Shown here piece by piece: positions 28,096 to 37,185 of a stretch of DNA of 40,156 nucleotides. The notes below the pieces were generated by a model. It did not search any database, had not been told where the DNA came from, and saw only the letters and a program-made list of their open reading frames with translations. A program made the position numbers and the translations under genes. Origin of the DNA: Thauera phenolivorans (lineage in GTDB: Bacteria > Pseudomonadota > Gammaproteobacteria > Burkholderiales > Rhodocyclaceae); assembly GCF_001696715.1 (NCBI RefSeq), contig NZ_MBFM01000001.1, positions 67,359-107,514 on the forward strand, written 5' to 3'. How positions within the stretch are numbered: position 1 is the first letter of the stretch; every line of letters begins with the position of its first letter.

Positions 28096-28947
28096 ATGTC
28101 CCAGCCCAGATTCGAAGGCTCCCGGAACTACGTCACCACGCCCGACCTGATGCTCGCGGTCAATGCCGCGATCCGCCTGCAACGGCCGCTGCTGATCAAG
28201 GGTGAGCCGGGCACCGGCAAGACCATGCTCGCCGAGGAAGTCGCCGCCGCCCTCGAGCTGCCGCTGCTGCAGTGGCACATCAAGTCCACCACCAAGGCCC
28301 AGCAGGGCCTGTACGAATACGACGCGGTCTCCCGCCTGCGCGACTCCCAGCTCGGCGACGACCGCGTCAAGGACATCGGCAATTACATCGTCAAGGGCGT
28401 GCTGTGGCAGGCCTTCGAGGCAGAGCGCCCGACGGTGGTGCTGATCGACGAGATCGACAAGGCCGACATCGAATTCCCCAACGACCTGCTGCGCGAGCTC
28501 GACCGCATGGAGTTCCACGTCTACGAGACGCGGCAGACCATCCAGGCCCGTCACCGGCCGATCGTGTTCATCACCTCGAACAACGAGAAGGAACTGCCCG
28601 ACGCCTTCCTGCGGCGCTGCTTCTTCCACTACATCAAGTTCCCGGATCGCGACACGATGCAGCGCATCGTCGATGTGCACTTCCCCGGGATCCGGAAGGA
28701 ACTGCTGCGCGAGGCGCTCGAGGTCTTCTTCGGTCTGCGCGACATCCCCGGCCTCAAGAAGAAGCCCTCCACCTCCGAGCTGATTGACTGGCTCAAGCTG
28801 CTGGTGGCCGAGGACATTCCGCCCGAGGCGCTGCATTCGCCCGATGGCAAGGCGGCGATTCCGCCGCTGCACGGCGCGTTGCTGAAGAACGAGCAGGACG
28901 TGCACCTGTTCGAGCGCCTGGTACACATGGCCCGGCTGAACCGCTGA
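28096..28947 (+). CDS. MoxR-family AAA+ ATPase
   Basis: MoxR ATPases act as chaperones that assemble or activate metal enzymes or complexes with a VWA partner. The 283-residue protein has Walker A GEPGTGKT (36-43), Walker B VVLIDEIDKAD (about 115-125), sensor I FITSNNEKELPDAF and arginine finger LRRCFFHYI. An AGAGGA site precedes the ATG. The gene is ten bases before the VWA gene and surely forms a pair with it. The target complex is unknown; neighbouring cytochromes c are one possibility, and CoxD-like function (CO dehydrogenase maturation) is less likely as no cox genes are near. Confidence 0.92.
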   Translation: MSQPRFEGSRNYVTTPDLMLAVNAAIRLQRPLLIKGEPGTGKTMLAEEVAAALELPLLQWHIKSTTKAQQGLYEYDAVSRLRDSQLGDDRVKDIGNYIVKGVLWQAFEAERPTVVLIDEIDKADIEFPNDLLRELDRMEFHVYETRQTIQARHRPIVFITSNNEKELPDAFLRRCFFHYIKFPDRDTMQRIVDVHFPGIRKELLREALEVFFGLRDIPGLKKKPSTSELIDWLKLLVAEDIPPEALHSPDGKAAIPPLHGALLKNEQDVHLFERLVHMARLNR

Positions 28948-28957
28948 CGCCGCCGCG

Positions 28958-30133
28958 ATGCTGATCGACTTCTTCCTGCACCTGAAGGCGCGCAAGCTGC
29001 CGGTGTCCACGCGCGAGTTCCTGACCCTGCTCGAGGGCCTGCGCGAGCATGTCTGCGGTCACTCGATCGACGATTTCTACCATTTCGCGCGCGCCTGCCT
29101 GGTCAAGGACGAGTCGCTCTACGACCGCTTCGACCAGGCCTTCGGCGAGTACTTCAAGGGCGTCAGCGCGATCCCGGGACTCGAGGTGGACCTGCCCGAG
29201 GAATGGCTGCGCGCGATGATGAAGAAGCACCTCACGCCGGAGGAGCGCGCGAAGCTGGAGAAGCTCGGCTGGGACAAGCTGATGGACGAGTTCCGCAAGC
29301 GTCTCGCCGAGCAGAAGGGACGCCATCAGGGCGGGAGCAAGTGGATCGGCACCGGCGGCAGCTCTCCCTTCGGCAACAGCGGCACCCACCCGGAGGGGAT
29401 CCGCGTCGGCGGCGACTCCGCGAACCGCAGCGCGGTGAAGGTATGGGAGAAGCGCGAGTTCCGCAACCTCGACGACGCGGTCGAACTCGGCACGCGAAAC
29501 ATCAAGGTCGCCCTGCGCCGGCTGCGCCGCTTCGCCCGCGAGGGCGCAGCGGAGGAACTCGACCTCGACGGCACGATCGCCGCGACCGCGAGGAATGCGG
29601 GCTGGCTCGACCTGATGATGCGGCCCGAACGCCACAACGCGGTGAAGGTGCTGCTCTTCCTCGACGTCGGCGGCTCGATGGACGACCACGTCAGGGTGTG
29701 CGAGGAGCTGTTCTCAGCCTGCCGGCTGGAGTTCAAGCACCTCGAGTATTTCTACTTCCACAACTGCGTCTACGAGGGCGTGTGGCGCGACAACGCCCGG
29801 CGGCACCGCGAGCGCACCCCGCTGCTCGACGTGATCCACAAGTACGGCCCCGACTACAAGCTGATCTTCGTCGGCGACGCGACGATGAGTCCCTATGAGA
29901 TCCTCCACCCGCACGGCTCGATCGAGCACATGAATGCGGAGTCGGGCGCCACCTGGCTGCGGCGGCTGCTCGACGCCTACCCGGCGGCAGCCTGGCTCAA
30001 TCCCGAGCCCGAGCGCCTGTGGGGCTATCGGCAGTCGATCCAGCTCATCCACGAGATCGTCGGCGGGCGCATGTATCCGCTGACGCTCGAGGGGCTGGCG
30101 CGCGCCATGCAAGGGCTGTCGAAGAAGCACTGA
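28958..30133 (+). CDS. VWA-domain protein, CoxE-like
   Basis: A 391-residue partner of the preceding MoxR ATPase. The N-terminal half (MLIDFFLHLKARKLPVSTREF) is the family-typical helical region; a basic, Gly/Ser-rich linker follows (about 115-150). The C-terminal VWA domain holds the metal site LLFLDVGGSMDDH near residue 235, where the usual D.S.S is D.G.S. This variant is common in the family as I recall it. Lack of signal or membrane segments places it in the cytoplasm. Its end converges with the group II intron. Confidence 0.88.
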   Translation: MLIDFFLHLKARKLPVSTREFLTLLEGLREHVCGHSIDDFYHFARACLVKDESLYDRFDQAFGEYFKGVSAIPGLEVDLPEEWLRAMMKKHLTPEERAKLEKLGWDKLMDEFRKRLAEQKGRHQGGSKWIGTGGSSPFGNSGTHPEGIRVGGDSANRSAVKVWEKREFRNLDDAVELGTRNIKVALRRLRRFAREGAAEELDLDGTIAATARNAGWLDLMMRPERHNAVKVLLFLDVGGSMDDHVRVCEELFSACRLEFKHLEYFYFHNCVYEGVWRDNARRHRERTPLLDVIHKYGPDYKLIFVGDATMSPYEILHPHGSIEHMNAESGATWLRRLLDAYPAAAWLNPEPERLWGYRQSIQLIHEIVGGRMYPLTLEGLARAMQGLSKKH

Positions 30134-30164
30134 GCGCAGGCGTCACGCCAGCGCGCAAATCGGG

Positions 30165-30234
30165 ATAGGGGCGGTCAGGTTACCTGACCGATCCCCTCCC
30201 ACACCACCCGGCATGCGGGTCCGCACCGGGCGGT
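30165..30234 (-). ncRNA. Group II intron domains V and VI
   Basis: Read on the minus strand, 30234-30203 folds as the catalytic domain V (ACCGCCCGG paired with CCGGGTGGT, a two-base AT bulge and a GC hairpin tip). 30200-30165 folds as domain VI (AGGGG, CGGTCAGGT against ACCTGACCG, CCCCT). The 3' strand of domain VI shows no bulged A, which suggests hydrolytic rather than branched splicing. Confidence 0.65.
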
Positions 30235-30248
30235 TCGAGCAGTTGAGG

Positions 30249-31535
30249 TCATGAGAGCCGAGGCACGCCAAGCCGGTCGAAGTAGGCGATGGGCATCGCT
30301 CGGTTCAGCGCCATGCGGCTGTTACGCCACCAGCACCGACTGTTCGCGGCCACCCTGCGGGCATCCGCTTGCGAGGCGCCCAGCGCCAACAATTCCCGAT
30401 ACATCGTCGTACCCCGACGCCAGTGCTTGAGCTGCACGGCACGCAGCCGGTGTCGGATCCACTCGTCGAGTTCGCGGAACACCTTGGGTGTCTGCGCAAG
30501 CTGGAAGTACGCCTTCCAGCCCGGCATGTAGGCCCGCAGTCGTTCGGCGACCTCCGGCAGGCTGCGCCCGCCCGAGCGACGCGTCATTTCCCGGATGCGT
30601 TGTTTGAAGGTCTCCAACGCCTTGTAGGCGACCGCGCATTTGATCCGGTCGCCCGCACTGCGCCACAGTTCGTAGCCCAGAAGCTTGCGACCGGTCGCCG
30701 ACGCCACCGCCGTCTTGGCCTCGTTGATCTTCAGATGGAGTCGGTCGTAGAGCTTGCGCAACCCTTCCAGCACCCGTTCACCTGCGCGGCGACTGCACAC
30801 ATACACGTTGCAGTCGTCGGCGTAGCGCACGAAGCGGTGGCCACGTCGCTCCAGTTCCCGATCCACCTCGTCGAGCAGCACATTGGCCAACAGCGGCGAG
30901 AGCGGCCCGCCTTGCGGCGTGCCCTCGTACCGCTCGATGAGCACCCCGCCATCCAGAATCCCGGCCACGAGGTAACGACGAACCAGCCGCAGCACGGCTT
31001 TATCGTCGATTCGCCTCGCCAACCGTTCCATCAGGATGTCGTGATTGACCCGGTCGAAGAACTTCTCCAGATCCACATCGACCACTACCCGGTAGCCGTC
31101 CTGCACGTAGCGCTGTGCATCGAGCACCGCGTCGTGCGCACGGCGTCCCGGCCGGAAGCCATAGCTGTGTTCGGAGAACGTCGGATCAATGATGGGCTGC
31201 AAGACTTGCAGCAGGGCTTGCTGGATCAGCCGATCCGTCACCGTCGGAATCCCCAGTTCGCGCACCCCGCCATCGGCCTTCGGAATCTGGACGCAGCGCA
31301 CCGGCACGGGCCGGTAGCTGCCATCGAGCAAGGATTCCCGAATCCGGGGCCAGTGCATTCTCAGGTACTCCGCCGTCTCGGCAATCGACAACCCATCCGC
31401 CCCAGCACTGCCGCGATTAGCTTTGACGCGTTTCCACGCCAGAACCATATTCGCGCTCGCGAGCGCCTGCGCAAGCAGGCCATCTCGCCCCGGGCTTCCA
31501 GTTGCGCGCCGCGCCGTTCGTGCTTCATCACGCAC
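30249..31535 (-). CDS. ltrA: Group II intron reverse transcriptase/maturase
   Basis: This protein copies and helps splice the intron that encodes it. The reverse transcriptase domain has family blocks (VRCVQIPKADGGVRELGIPT, SYGFRPGRRAHDAV, TPQGGPLSPLLANVLLDE) and the catalytic FVRYADD. The maturase X domain follows (RAYMPGWKAYFQLAQTPKVF). No HNH endonuclease is seen at the C-terminus. A longer frame begins at a TTG at 31769, but that would leave too little RNA for domains I-III; a GTG at 31535 leaves 464 bases and gives a normal N-terminus, about 428 residues. No internal stop or frameshift is present, so it could be active. Confidence 0.9.
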   Translation of the reverse strand: MRDEARTARRATGSPGRDGLLAQALASANMVLAWKRVKANRGSAGADGLSIAETAEYLRMHWPRIRESLLDGSYRPVPVRCVQIPKADGGVRELGIPTVTDRLIQQALLQVLQPIIDPTFSEHSYGFRPGRRAHDAVLDAQRYVQDGYRVVVDVDLEKFFDRVNHDILMERLARRIDDKAVLRLVRRYLVAGILDGGVLIERYEGTPQGGPLSPLLANVLLDEVDRELERRGHRFVRYADDCNVYVCSRRAGERVLEGLRKLYDRLHLKINEAKTAVASATGRKLLGYELWRSAGDRIKCAVAYKALETFKQRIREMTRRSGGRSLPEVAERLRAYMPGWKAYFQLAQTPKVFRELDEWIRHRLRAVQLKHWRRGTTMYRELLALGASQADARRVAANSRCWWRNSRMALNRAMPIAYFDRLGVPRLS

Positions 31536-32000
31536 CGCTTCGAGCTCGGCTTCACCTCGCTCTCCCGCATTGCGCCCCGGCTCGCCGGGCTTCTGATGCA
31601 CTGCACGTCCGAGCGACACGGCCTTCGGCCCTCCTACTCGTTCGGCCCTTCGCCCCAAACCAGCGGCTACTACGGCCTCGGCTGACTCCTCGCTCCGGTG
31701 TGGCACCGTCGCCCTTTCAGGCTCAAGGCGAGATCTCCCCAGGTAAGAACGCACTCCTTCGCTGCACAACCGCCGGATCTACGCCACTTCGCCTTGATCA
31801 CGAGAGCTTCGCGGTTTCTGGCCCGCTCGCCCTGCTCGGCAGCGCCTTCTATCCGATTCTTGTTCATCGGCTCGCAGCTTACGCTCCACGCTTCCTCCCC
31901 ACGCTCGGTCACCCTCGCGCAGTTGCGCTTAGCTTCGTTCGCTGTGATCAACTTACGGCGGGACTTGCACCCGCAGGAGTGCGCCCATGCTGGGCGCACC

Positions 32001-32027
32001 AAAAAAAGCGCGGCCCGAAGGCCGCGC
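32001..32027 (-). terminator. Intrinsic terminator of the marR-type gene
   Basis: On the minus strand an 8-bp GC stem (gcgcggcc / ggccgcgc) is closed by a very stable TTCG tetraloop and followed by seven T. It ends the marR-type gene, whose stop is about 40 bp upstream. The group II intron begins two bases after the T-tract. Confidence 0.95.
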
Positions 32028-32069
32028 AAGCTGCTGTCCGCACAAGGCGAAACACAGGGCCGGAAGGCC

Positions 32070-32576
32070 CTATTCGGTGAAGGGCAGCGGCTGCATGCCG
32101 AAACCCTCGTCGAGATCCCTGATCTTGCGCAAAAGCGCGTCGAGCTCGCCCTGCAGTCGCATCAGCGACTCCTCGTCGAGCGAACGCAGCGCCTGCGGGA
32201 GCACGCCGCGCGCCGGCGACGGCGCACGTCCGAGCAACTCCACGCCGGCCTCGGTCAGGTACAGACGCACCACCCGCTGATCCGCGCTGGTGCGCTCCTT
32301 GCGGATGAGGCCGCCGGTCTCGAGGCGGTCGATCATGTTCGAGGCGGTGGACTGGTGCAACGCCATCCGCTTGGCCAGCTCGCCGACGCGCAGGCCCGGC
32401 GCCTCGGCCAATTCCTGCAGCGCCCACAGCTGGGCGCCGGTCACTCCGCTCTGTCGCTCTATCCATTGCGAATGGCGCTGCGCGGCGCGGATCAGCACAC
32501 GGAAGCGCTGTAAAACCGATAACGGCGTGACCCGACCGCTCTGCTGCATCTTGTTCGACTGCTGCGTTTCCGCCAT
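32070..32576 (-). CDS. MarR-family transcriptional regulator
   Basis: A 168-residue winged-helix protein. Residues 45-110 hold the DNA-binding fold (VGELAKRMALHQSTASNMID recognition region and wing ADQRVVRLYLT with the family D.R..R). Such regulators usually repress nearby genes and let go on binding small phenolic or other ligands; the divergent ClC gene is a candidate target. ATG 32576 was chosen over an in-frame upstream codon (32681) that lies beyond the promoter. The predicted transcript start is only about nine bases before this ATG. The gene ends in a strong terminator. Confidence 0.88.
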   Translation of the reverse strand: MAETQQSNKMQQSGRVTPLSVLQRFRVLIRAAQRHSQWIERQSGVTGAQLWALQELAEAPGLRVGELAKRMALHQSTASNMIDRLETGGLIRKERTSADQRVVRLYLTEAGVELLGRAPSPARGVLPQALRSLDEESLMRLQGELDALLRKIRDLDEGFGMQPLPFTE

Positions 32577-32591
32577 TCCAAAATCGCTCCG

Positions 32592-32620
32592 ACTATATTT
32601 CCGCGAACCATCATTGTCAA
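32592..32620 (-). promoter_or_regulatory. Sigma70 promoter of the marR-type gene
   Basis: TTGACA (32615-32620), 17-bp spacer, TATAGT (32592-32597) on the minus strand: a near-consensus promoter. Transcription would start about nine bases upstream of ATG 32576, giving a very short leader that excludes the GGAG just downstream of the -10. Confidence 0.75.
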
Positions 32621-32764
32621 AACATTCACGCCATTCCTTGCGTTCGCGTATGGTACCGTCTCGCGGGGCCGGCGGGGGCACGCACGCAGGCCCCGCGCGT
32701 CATCCCCGACTTTCAAGACCCTCCCCCGTTCCTCCATTCCGCGCTGCTGCCGACATCGACCGCC

Positions 32765-34321
32765 ATGTCCGAACCGACGCCACCTGCCACCGCACCGGAA
32801 CGGCCGTCCCGAACCCAGCGCGCGCTCAAGCGTCTCGCCCGCGGCGGCCGCCGCTATGCCCTGCCCTGGCTATCGGCACGTCGCTGGCATCGGCGCCTGC
32901 TGCTGGTGGGAGCCGCCCTCCTCGCCGGGCTGATCGCGATCGCCTTCGCCATCGGCGCCGAACTCGCGATCGAGACCCACGGCCACTGGACGAAGCAGTA
33001 CCCCTGGGCGACCCTGCTGATCGCGCCCGCCGGCTTCGCCGCGATGGCCTGGCTGTCACGCCGTTTCTTCCCGGGCACCGATGGCAGCGGCATTCCCCAG
33101 GCGATCGCCGCCTCGATGGCCGACAACGGACTCGTGCGCAGGCAGCTGCTCTCCTTTCGGATCGCCATCGCCAAGACGCTGCTGACCCTGGGGGGGCTGC
33201 TGTCGGGCGCCTCGATCGGCCGTGAGGGCCCCTCGGTGCAGATCGGCGCCTCGGTGATGCACATGCTTGCGAGCCGCAGGCGTCGCCATCGTCGCAGCAT
33301 CGCGAGCCACCGCGACCTCATCATTGCGGGCAGCGGGGCCGGCATCGCCGCCGCCTTCAACACGCCGCTCGGCGGGATCATGTTCGCGATCGAGGAGATG
33401 TGCCGTCAGCGCGCCTTTCACGCCAACAGCACCACCCTGACCGCCGTCATCTTCGCCGGCCTGATGTCGCTCGCGATCCTCGGCAACTACACTTATTTCG
33501 GCCGCACGCCGGCGGCTCTCGCGTGGCCCGGCGGAATCTGGCCGGTGCTCGCCTGCGGCGCCCTCGGCGGCCTCCTCGGCGGGGGCTTTGCGCGTCTCCT
33601 GATCGCCTCCGCGCGCGGCCTGCCGGGCCGCCTCGGGCGCTTCGCCCGTCACCGCCCGATCGCCTTTGCCGCCGCCTGCGGACTGGCCACCGGCATCATC
33701 GGACTCCTCACCCTGGGCCAGACCTACGGCACCGGCTACGCGGAGTCGAAAGCGGCGCTCGAAGGCACGGCCACACTGCCGATGGCCTTCATGTTCGCCA
33801 AGATGGCAGTGATCTGGCTCGCCTTCGTGTCGCGCATCCCGGGCGGCATCTTCGCCCCCGCGCTCGCGGTGGGGGCTGGCCTGGGCAGCGACATCAGTCT
33901 GCTGCTGCCGGGTGAGCCCGACCCGGCGATCCTGGTGCTCGGCATGGTCGCCTTCCTCGCCGGCATGACGCAGACGCCGATCACCTCATTCGTCATCGTG
34001 ATGGAGATGACCGCGAACCACCAGATGCTGCTGCCGCTGATGGCGACTGCGGTGGTGGCACACGGCTTTTCGCGCTCGGTCGCGCCGATCCCGCTCTATC
34101 ACGCCCTCGCCCTGCCCGCCCTGCGCGGCGCAGAGGCACGTGCGCTGGTGCAGCAGCGCGCGGAGGCGGCCACCCGGGCGAAGAAGGCCGCCGCAGCCGG
34201 AAGCGCCGACGGGGCCGCGGGTTCGCCCACCGAAGGTGCCGCGAACCCGCCCGACGACGCGGCGGCACGGGCTGCAGATGCCGGGCCGCCCGCCTCCGAT
34301 ACGAAGACGCAGGCGGGCTGA
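32765..34321 (+). CDS. ClC-family chloride channel or H+/Cl- antiporter
   Basis: A 518-residue membrane protein with the three chloride-site motifs: GSGIPQ (107-112), GREGPSVQIGA (152-162, gating Glu154) and GGIFAPALAVGAGLG. The proton-pathway glutamate matches E211 (AIEEM), and the chloride-coordinating Tyr is in PIPLYHAL. With both glutamates present, exchange rather than channel activity is expected. About ten to twelve membrane segments are visible. The last 60 residues are an Ala/Pro/Asp-rich tail, probably disordered, absent from the E. coli protein. No CBS domain is present. It is divergent from a MarR regulator; a role in acid or ion stress would be inference. Confidence 0.9.
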   Translation: MSEPTPPATAPERPSRTQRALKRLARGGRRYALPWLSARRWHRRLLLVGAALLAGLIAIAFAIGAELAIETHGHWTKQYPWATLLIAPAGFAAMAWLSRRFFPGTDGSGIPQAIAASMADNGLVRRQLLSFRIAIAKTLLTLGGLLSGASIGREGPSVQIGASVMHMLASRRRRHRRSIASHRDLIIAGSGAGIAAAFNTPLGGIMFAIEEMCRQRAFHANSTTLTAVIFAGLMSLAILGNYTYFGRTPAALAWPGGIWPVLACGALGGLLGGGFARLLIASARGLPGRLGRFARHRPIAFAAACGLATGIIGLLTLGQTYGTGYAESKAALEGTATLPMAFMFAKMAVIWLAFVSRIPGGIFAPALAVGAGLGSDISLLLPGEPDPAILVLGMVAFLAGMTQTPITSFVIVMEMTANHQMLLPLMATAVVAHGFSRSVAPIPLYHALALPALRGAEARALVQQRAEAATRAKKAAAAGSADGAAGSPTEGAANPPDDAAARAADAGPPASDTKTQAG

Positions 34322-34326
34322 ACATG

Positions 34327-34365
34327 ACGAAGGGGCGGAGCGCGCCAGGCGCACCGCCCCTTCGT
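34327..34365. terminator. Bidirectional hairpin between clc and htpG
   Basis: A perfect 12-bp stem (acgaaggggcgg / ccgccccttcgt) with a GC-rich loop lies between the convergent stops. No T-tract follows on either strand. Confidence 0.65.
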
Positions 34366-34414
34366 GCGAAGACTGGGCCGCCCGGGGTCGGCCCACCCCG
34401 GGCTGCCCGACGGC

Positions 34415-36349
34415 TCAGTTGCCGCTCATCGCCATCATCAGCTGGTTGATCCGCTTGACGAAGGTCGCCGGATCGTCGAGCGTGCCGCCTTCGGCGAGCA
34501 GGGCCTGGTCGAACAGCACCGCCGCCCAGTCGTCGAAGTGCCTGTCCTCGTACTTCAGGCGCAGCACCGCCGGATGGCTGGGGTTGATCTCGAGGATGGG
34601 CTTCGAAACCGGCGCCTCCTGGCCCGCGGCCTTCAGGATGCGCGCCAGGTTCATGCCCAGGTCGTGCTCGTCGGCCACCAGGCAGGCGGGGGAGTCGGTC
34701 AGGCGCAGGGTCACCTTCACGTCCTTGACGCGCTCGCCGAGGCTGGCCTTCATCCGGTCGAGCAACTCCTTGTACTCGTCGGCGGCCTTCTCGGCTTCCT
34801 TCTTCTCCGCCTCATCCTCGAGCGCGCCGAGATCGAGCCCGCCCTTCGCGACCGATACCAGTTCCTTGCCGTCGAACTCGGTCAGGTTGCCCACCACCCA
34901 TTCGTCGACGCGGTCGGTCAGCAGCAGCACCTCGATGCCCTTCTTGCGGAAGACCTCGAGATGCGGACTGTTCTTCGCCGCATTGAAGGATTCGGCGGTG
35001 ACGTAGTAGATCTTGTCCTGACCGTCCTTCATGCGGCCGATGTAGTCGGCGAGCGAGACGACCTCTTCCTGCGTGTCGAGCTGGGTGGAGGCGAAGCGCA
35101 GCAGGCCGGCGATCTTGTCCTTGTTGGCGAAGTCCTCGCCCACGCCTTCCTTGAGCACCTTGCCGAAGGCCTTCCAGAACTCGGCGTACTTCTCCTTGTC
35201 GGCCGCCTCGTCGCTGTTGGCCATGCTCTCGAGCAGGGTCAGCACCTTCTTCGCGCAGCCGGCGCGGATGGTGTCGATGTCCTTGGATTCCTGCAGGATC
35301 TCGCGCGACACGTTGAGCGGCAGGTCGGCCGAATCGACCACGCCGCGCACGAAGCGCAGGTAGGCCGGCATCAGCTTCTCGGCGTCGTCCATGATGAACA
35401 CGCGCTTCACGTAAAGCTTGATGCCGTGCCTGGCGTTGCGGTCCCACAGGTCGAAGGGCGCGTTCTTCGGGATGTAGAGCAGGTTGGTGTATTCGTGGCG
35501 GCCCTCGACGCGCGAGTGCGTCCACGCCAGCGGTTCGTCGAAGTCGTGGGCGACGTGCTTGTAGAAGCCCTTGTACTCGTCTTCCGTGATGTCGTTCTTG
35601 GAGCGCGTCCACAGCGCGTTGGCCTGGTTGACCGTCTCGTCCTCGTCGGTCTGCACCTGCTTCTTCTGCTCTTCGTTCCACTCCTCCTTCTTCATCACGA
35701 TCGGCTGCACGATGTGATCGGAGTACTTGCGGATCAGGCTCTTGAGCTGCCACGACGACAGCAGGTCTTCCTGGCCCTCGCGCAGGTGCAGGGTGATCTC
35801 GGTGCCGCGGCCTGCCTTCTCCACCTGCTCGACGGTGTAGGCGCCGGCCTCATCGCCGGTCATCGAGCATTCCCACTTCACCGCCTGGTCGGCCGGCAGG
35901 CCGGCGCGGCGCGACACCACGGTGACCTTGTCGGCGACGATGAAGGCGGAGTAGAAGCCGACACCGAACTGGCCGATGAGGTGGGCGTCCTTCTTCTGGT
36001 CGCCGGTGAGCTTGCCGAAGAATTCCCTGGTGCCCGACTTGGCGATGGTGCCCAGGTGCGCGACCGCCTCGTCACGGCTCATGCCGATGCCGTTGTCGGC
36101 GACGGTGATCGTCTTCGCATCGGCGTCGAATCCGATGCGGATCCTGAGGTCGGGCTCGCTTTCGTACAGCGCGCCGTTGTCGAGCGCCTCGAAGCGCAGC
36201 TTGTCGCAGGCGTCGGAGGCATTCGAGATCAGCTCGCGCAGGAAGATCTCGCGGTTGGAGTACAGCGAGTGGATCATCAGGTGAAGCAGTTGCTTCACCT
36301 CGGCCTGAAAGTTGAGGGTCTGGGCGGATGCGGCGTGCGCTTCGGACAT
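34415..36349 (-). CDS. htpG: Heat-shock chaperone HtpG (Hsp90)
   Basis: HtpG is the cytoplasmic bacterial Hsp90, an ATP-driven chaperone. The 644-residue protein has the N-terminal ATP site ([37 protein letters not shown]), the middle domain ([38 protein letters not shown]) and a C-terminal dimerisation domain. The ATG at 36349 has AAGGGAG seven bases upstream; an earlier in-frame start at 36388 would overlap the promoter. Full family length. Expression from a sigma32 promoter (36387-36415) is clear in the sequence. Confidence 0.97.
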   Translation of the reverse strand: MSEAHAASAQTLNFQAEVKQLLHLMIHSLYSNREIFLRELISNASDACDKLRFEALDNGALYESEPDLRIRIGFDADAKTITVADNGIGMSRDEAVAHLGTIAKSGTREFFGKLTGDQKKDAHLIGQFGVGFYSAFIVADKVTVVSRRAGLPADQAVKWECSMTGDEAGAYTVEQVEKAGRGTEITLHLREGQEDLLSSWQLKSLIRKYSDHIVQPIVMKKEEWNEEQKKQVQTDEDETVNQANALWTRSKNDITEDEYKGFYKHVAHDFDEPLAWTHSRVEGRHEYTNLLYIPKNAPFDLWDRNARHGIKLYVKRVFIMDDAEKLMPAYLRFVRGVVDSADLPLNVSREILQESKDIDTIRAGCAKKVLTLLESMANSDEAADKEKYAEFWKAFGKVLKEGVGEDFANKDKIAGLLRFASTQLDTQEEVVSLADYIGRMKDGQDKIYYVTAESFNAAKNSPHLEVFRKKGIEVLLLTDRVDEWVVGNLTEFDGKELVSVAKGGLDLGALEDEAEKKEAEKAADEYKELLDRMKASLGERVKDVKVTLRLTDSPACLVADEHDLGMNLARILKAAGQEAPVSKPILEINPSHPAVLRLKYEDRHFDDWAAVLFDQALLAEGGTLDDPATFVKRINQLMMAMSGN

Positions 36350-36386
36350 GGATGCAGCTCCCTTGTTGCGGATTTCGTGAGGCTGC

Positions 36387-36415
36387 AAATGGGGACGGCG
36401 GGCGGCGCTTTCAAG
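36387..36415 (-). promoter_or_regulatory. Sigma32 (heat-shock) promoter of htpG
   Basis: On the minus strand CTTGAAA (36409-36415), a 14-bp spacer and CCCCATTT (36387-36394) match the RpoH consensus almost perfectly. It lies 38 bp before the htpG ATG. Confidence 0.9.
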
Positions 36416-36451
36416 CCCCCGCTCTCAAGCCTTCACCGGACGTTGGCCCGA

Positions 36452-37003
36452 TCAGACGTAGCGTACCTCGAGGACCTCGAGCTCGCGCGGGCCGGCCGGA
36501 CTCACGAAGCGCACGACATCGCCCTCCTTCGCCTTCAGCAGCGCGCGCGCAAGCGGCGAAATCCAGCTGATGCGGCCGTGCGAGGCATCGGCTTCGTCGA
36601 CGCCGACGATCTGCCAGGTCTGCGCCTCGTCGGTGTCGAGGTCGCAGAAGCTGACCGTGGCGCCGAAGAAGACCTGCTCCAGGCCCTGCTGGCGCTCGGG
36701 ATCGACCACGTCGGCGTTCTCGATGCGCTTGATCAGGAAGCGGATGCGACGATCGATCTCGCGGAGCCGCTTCTTGCCGTAGATGTAGTCGCCGTTCTCC
36801 GAGCGGTCGCCGTTGCCGGCCGCCCAGGCGACGGTTTCGACCAGCTTCGGCCGCTCGATGCGCACGAGCAGATCGAGCTCGGCGCGCAGCGCCTCGTAGC
36901 CGCGCCGCGTCATGTAGTTCTTGCTGCCGGGCGGCAGGCGCAGCGAAGGCGAGAGATCCTCCTCGTCATCGCCGTCGTTTTCCTTCACGAATGCCTTGTT
37001 CAT
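36452..37003 (-). CDS. greB: Transcript cleavage factor GreB
   Basis: GreB enters the secondary channel of stalled RNA polymerase and stimulates cleavage of backtracked RNA. The 183-residue protein has an acidic N-terminal extension (DGDDEED) not present in the E. coli protein. It continues with the coiled-coil whose tip GDRSENGDY carries the catalytic acidic pair, and then the globular domain (GATVSFCDLD, ISWISPLARALLKAKEGD). The segment SKNYMTRRGYEALRAE is typical of GreB rather than GreA. ATG 37003 was chosen over a longer frame with no protein-like N-terminus. It is upstream of htpG on the same strand, which has its own promoter. Confidence 0.92.
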   Translation of the reverse strand: MNKAFVKENDGDDEEDLSPSLRLPPGSKNYMTRRGYEALRAELDLLVRIERPKLVETVAWAAGNGDRSENGDYIYGKKRLREIDRRIRFLIKRIENADVVDPERQQGLEQVFFGATVSFCDLDTDEAQTWQIVGVDEADASHGRISWISPLARALLKAKEGDVVRFVSPAGPRELEVLEVRYV

Positions 37004-37185
37004 TGCCCTGCGTGTCGTCGGTTGCGGTGGGGTGTGAATGATGGACTGCCGGCGCGGCCGATTCAACGGCCGACGGGCAATCGACGGCGATGCTCGGTTG
37101 TCTTCCGCCCACCCGCCGCATACCATGCACTGAATCGTCATTCCGACCAACGGGCCGTTGCGCCCACCGCCGAGCAGGTTGCCCC

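Larger units (their letters stand above)
30165..31999 (-). mobile_element. Group II intron with encoded reverse transcriptase
   Basis: On the minus strand the intron starts with GTGCGCCC at 31999, a group II 5' end. It carries the domain I element GGGTGCAAGTCCC soon after, encodes a maturase-reverse transcriptase, and ends with a domain V and VI hairpin pair and a terminal AT at 30165. The length is 1,835 bp. The 5' junction lies directly behind the stem and T-tract of the marR-gene terminator, the target preference described for group IIC introns. The encoded protein lacks a recognisable HNH endonuclease, which also fits class C. Boundaries are read by eye; the 3' end could shift by a few bases. 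Confidence 0.85.
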
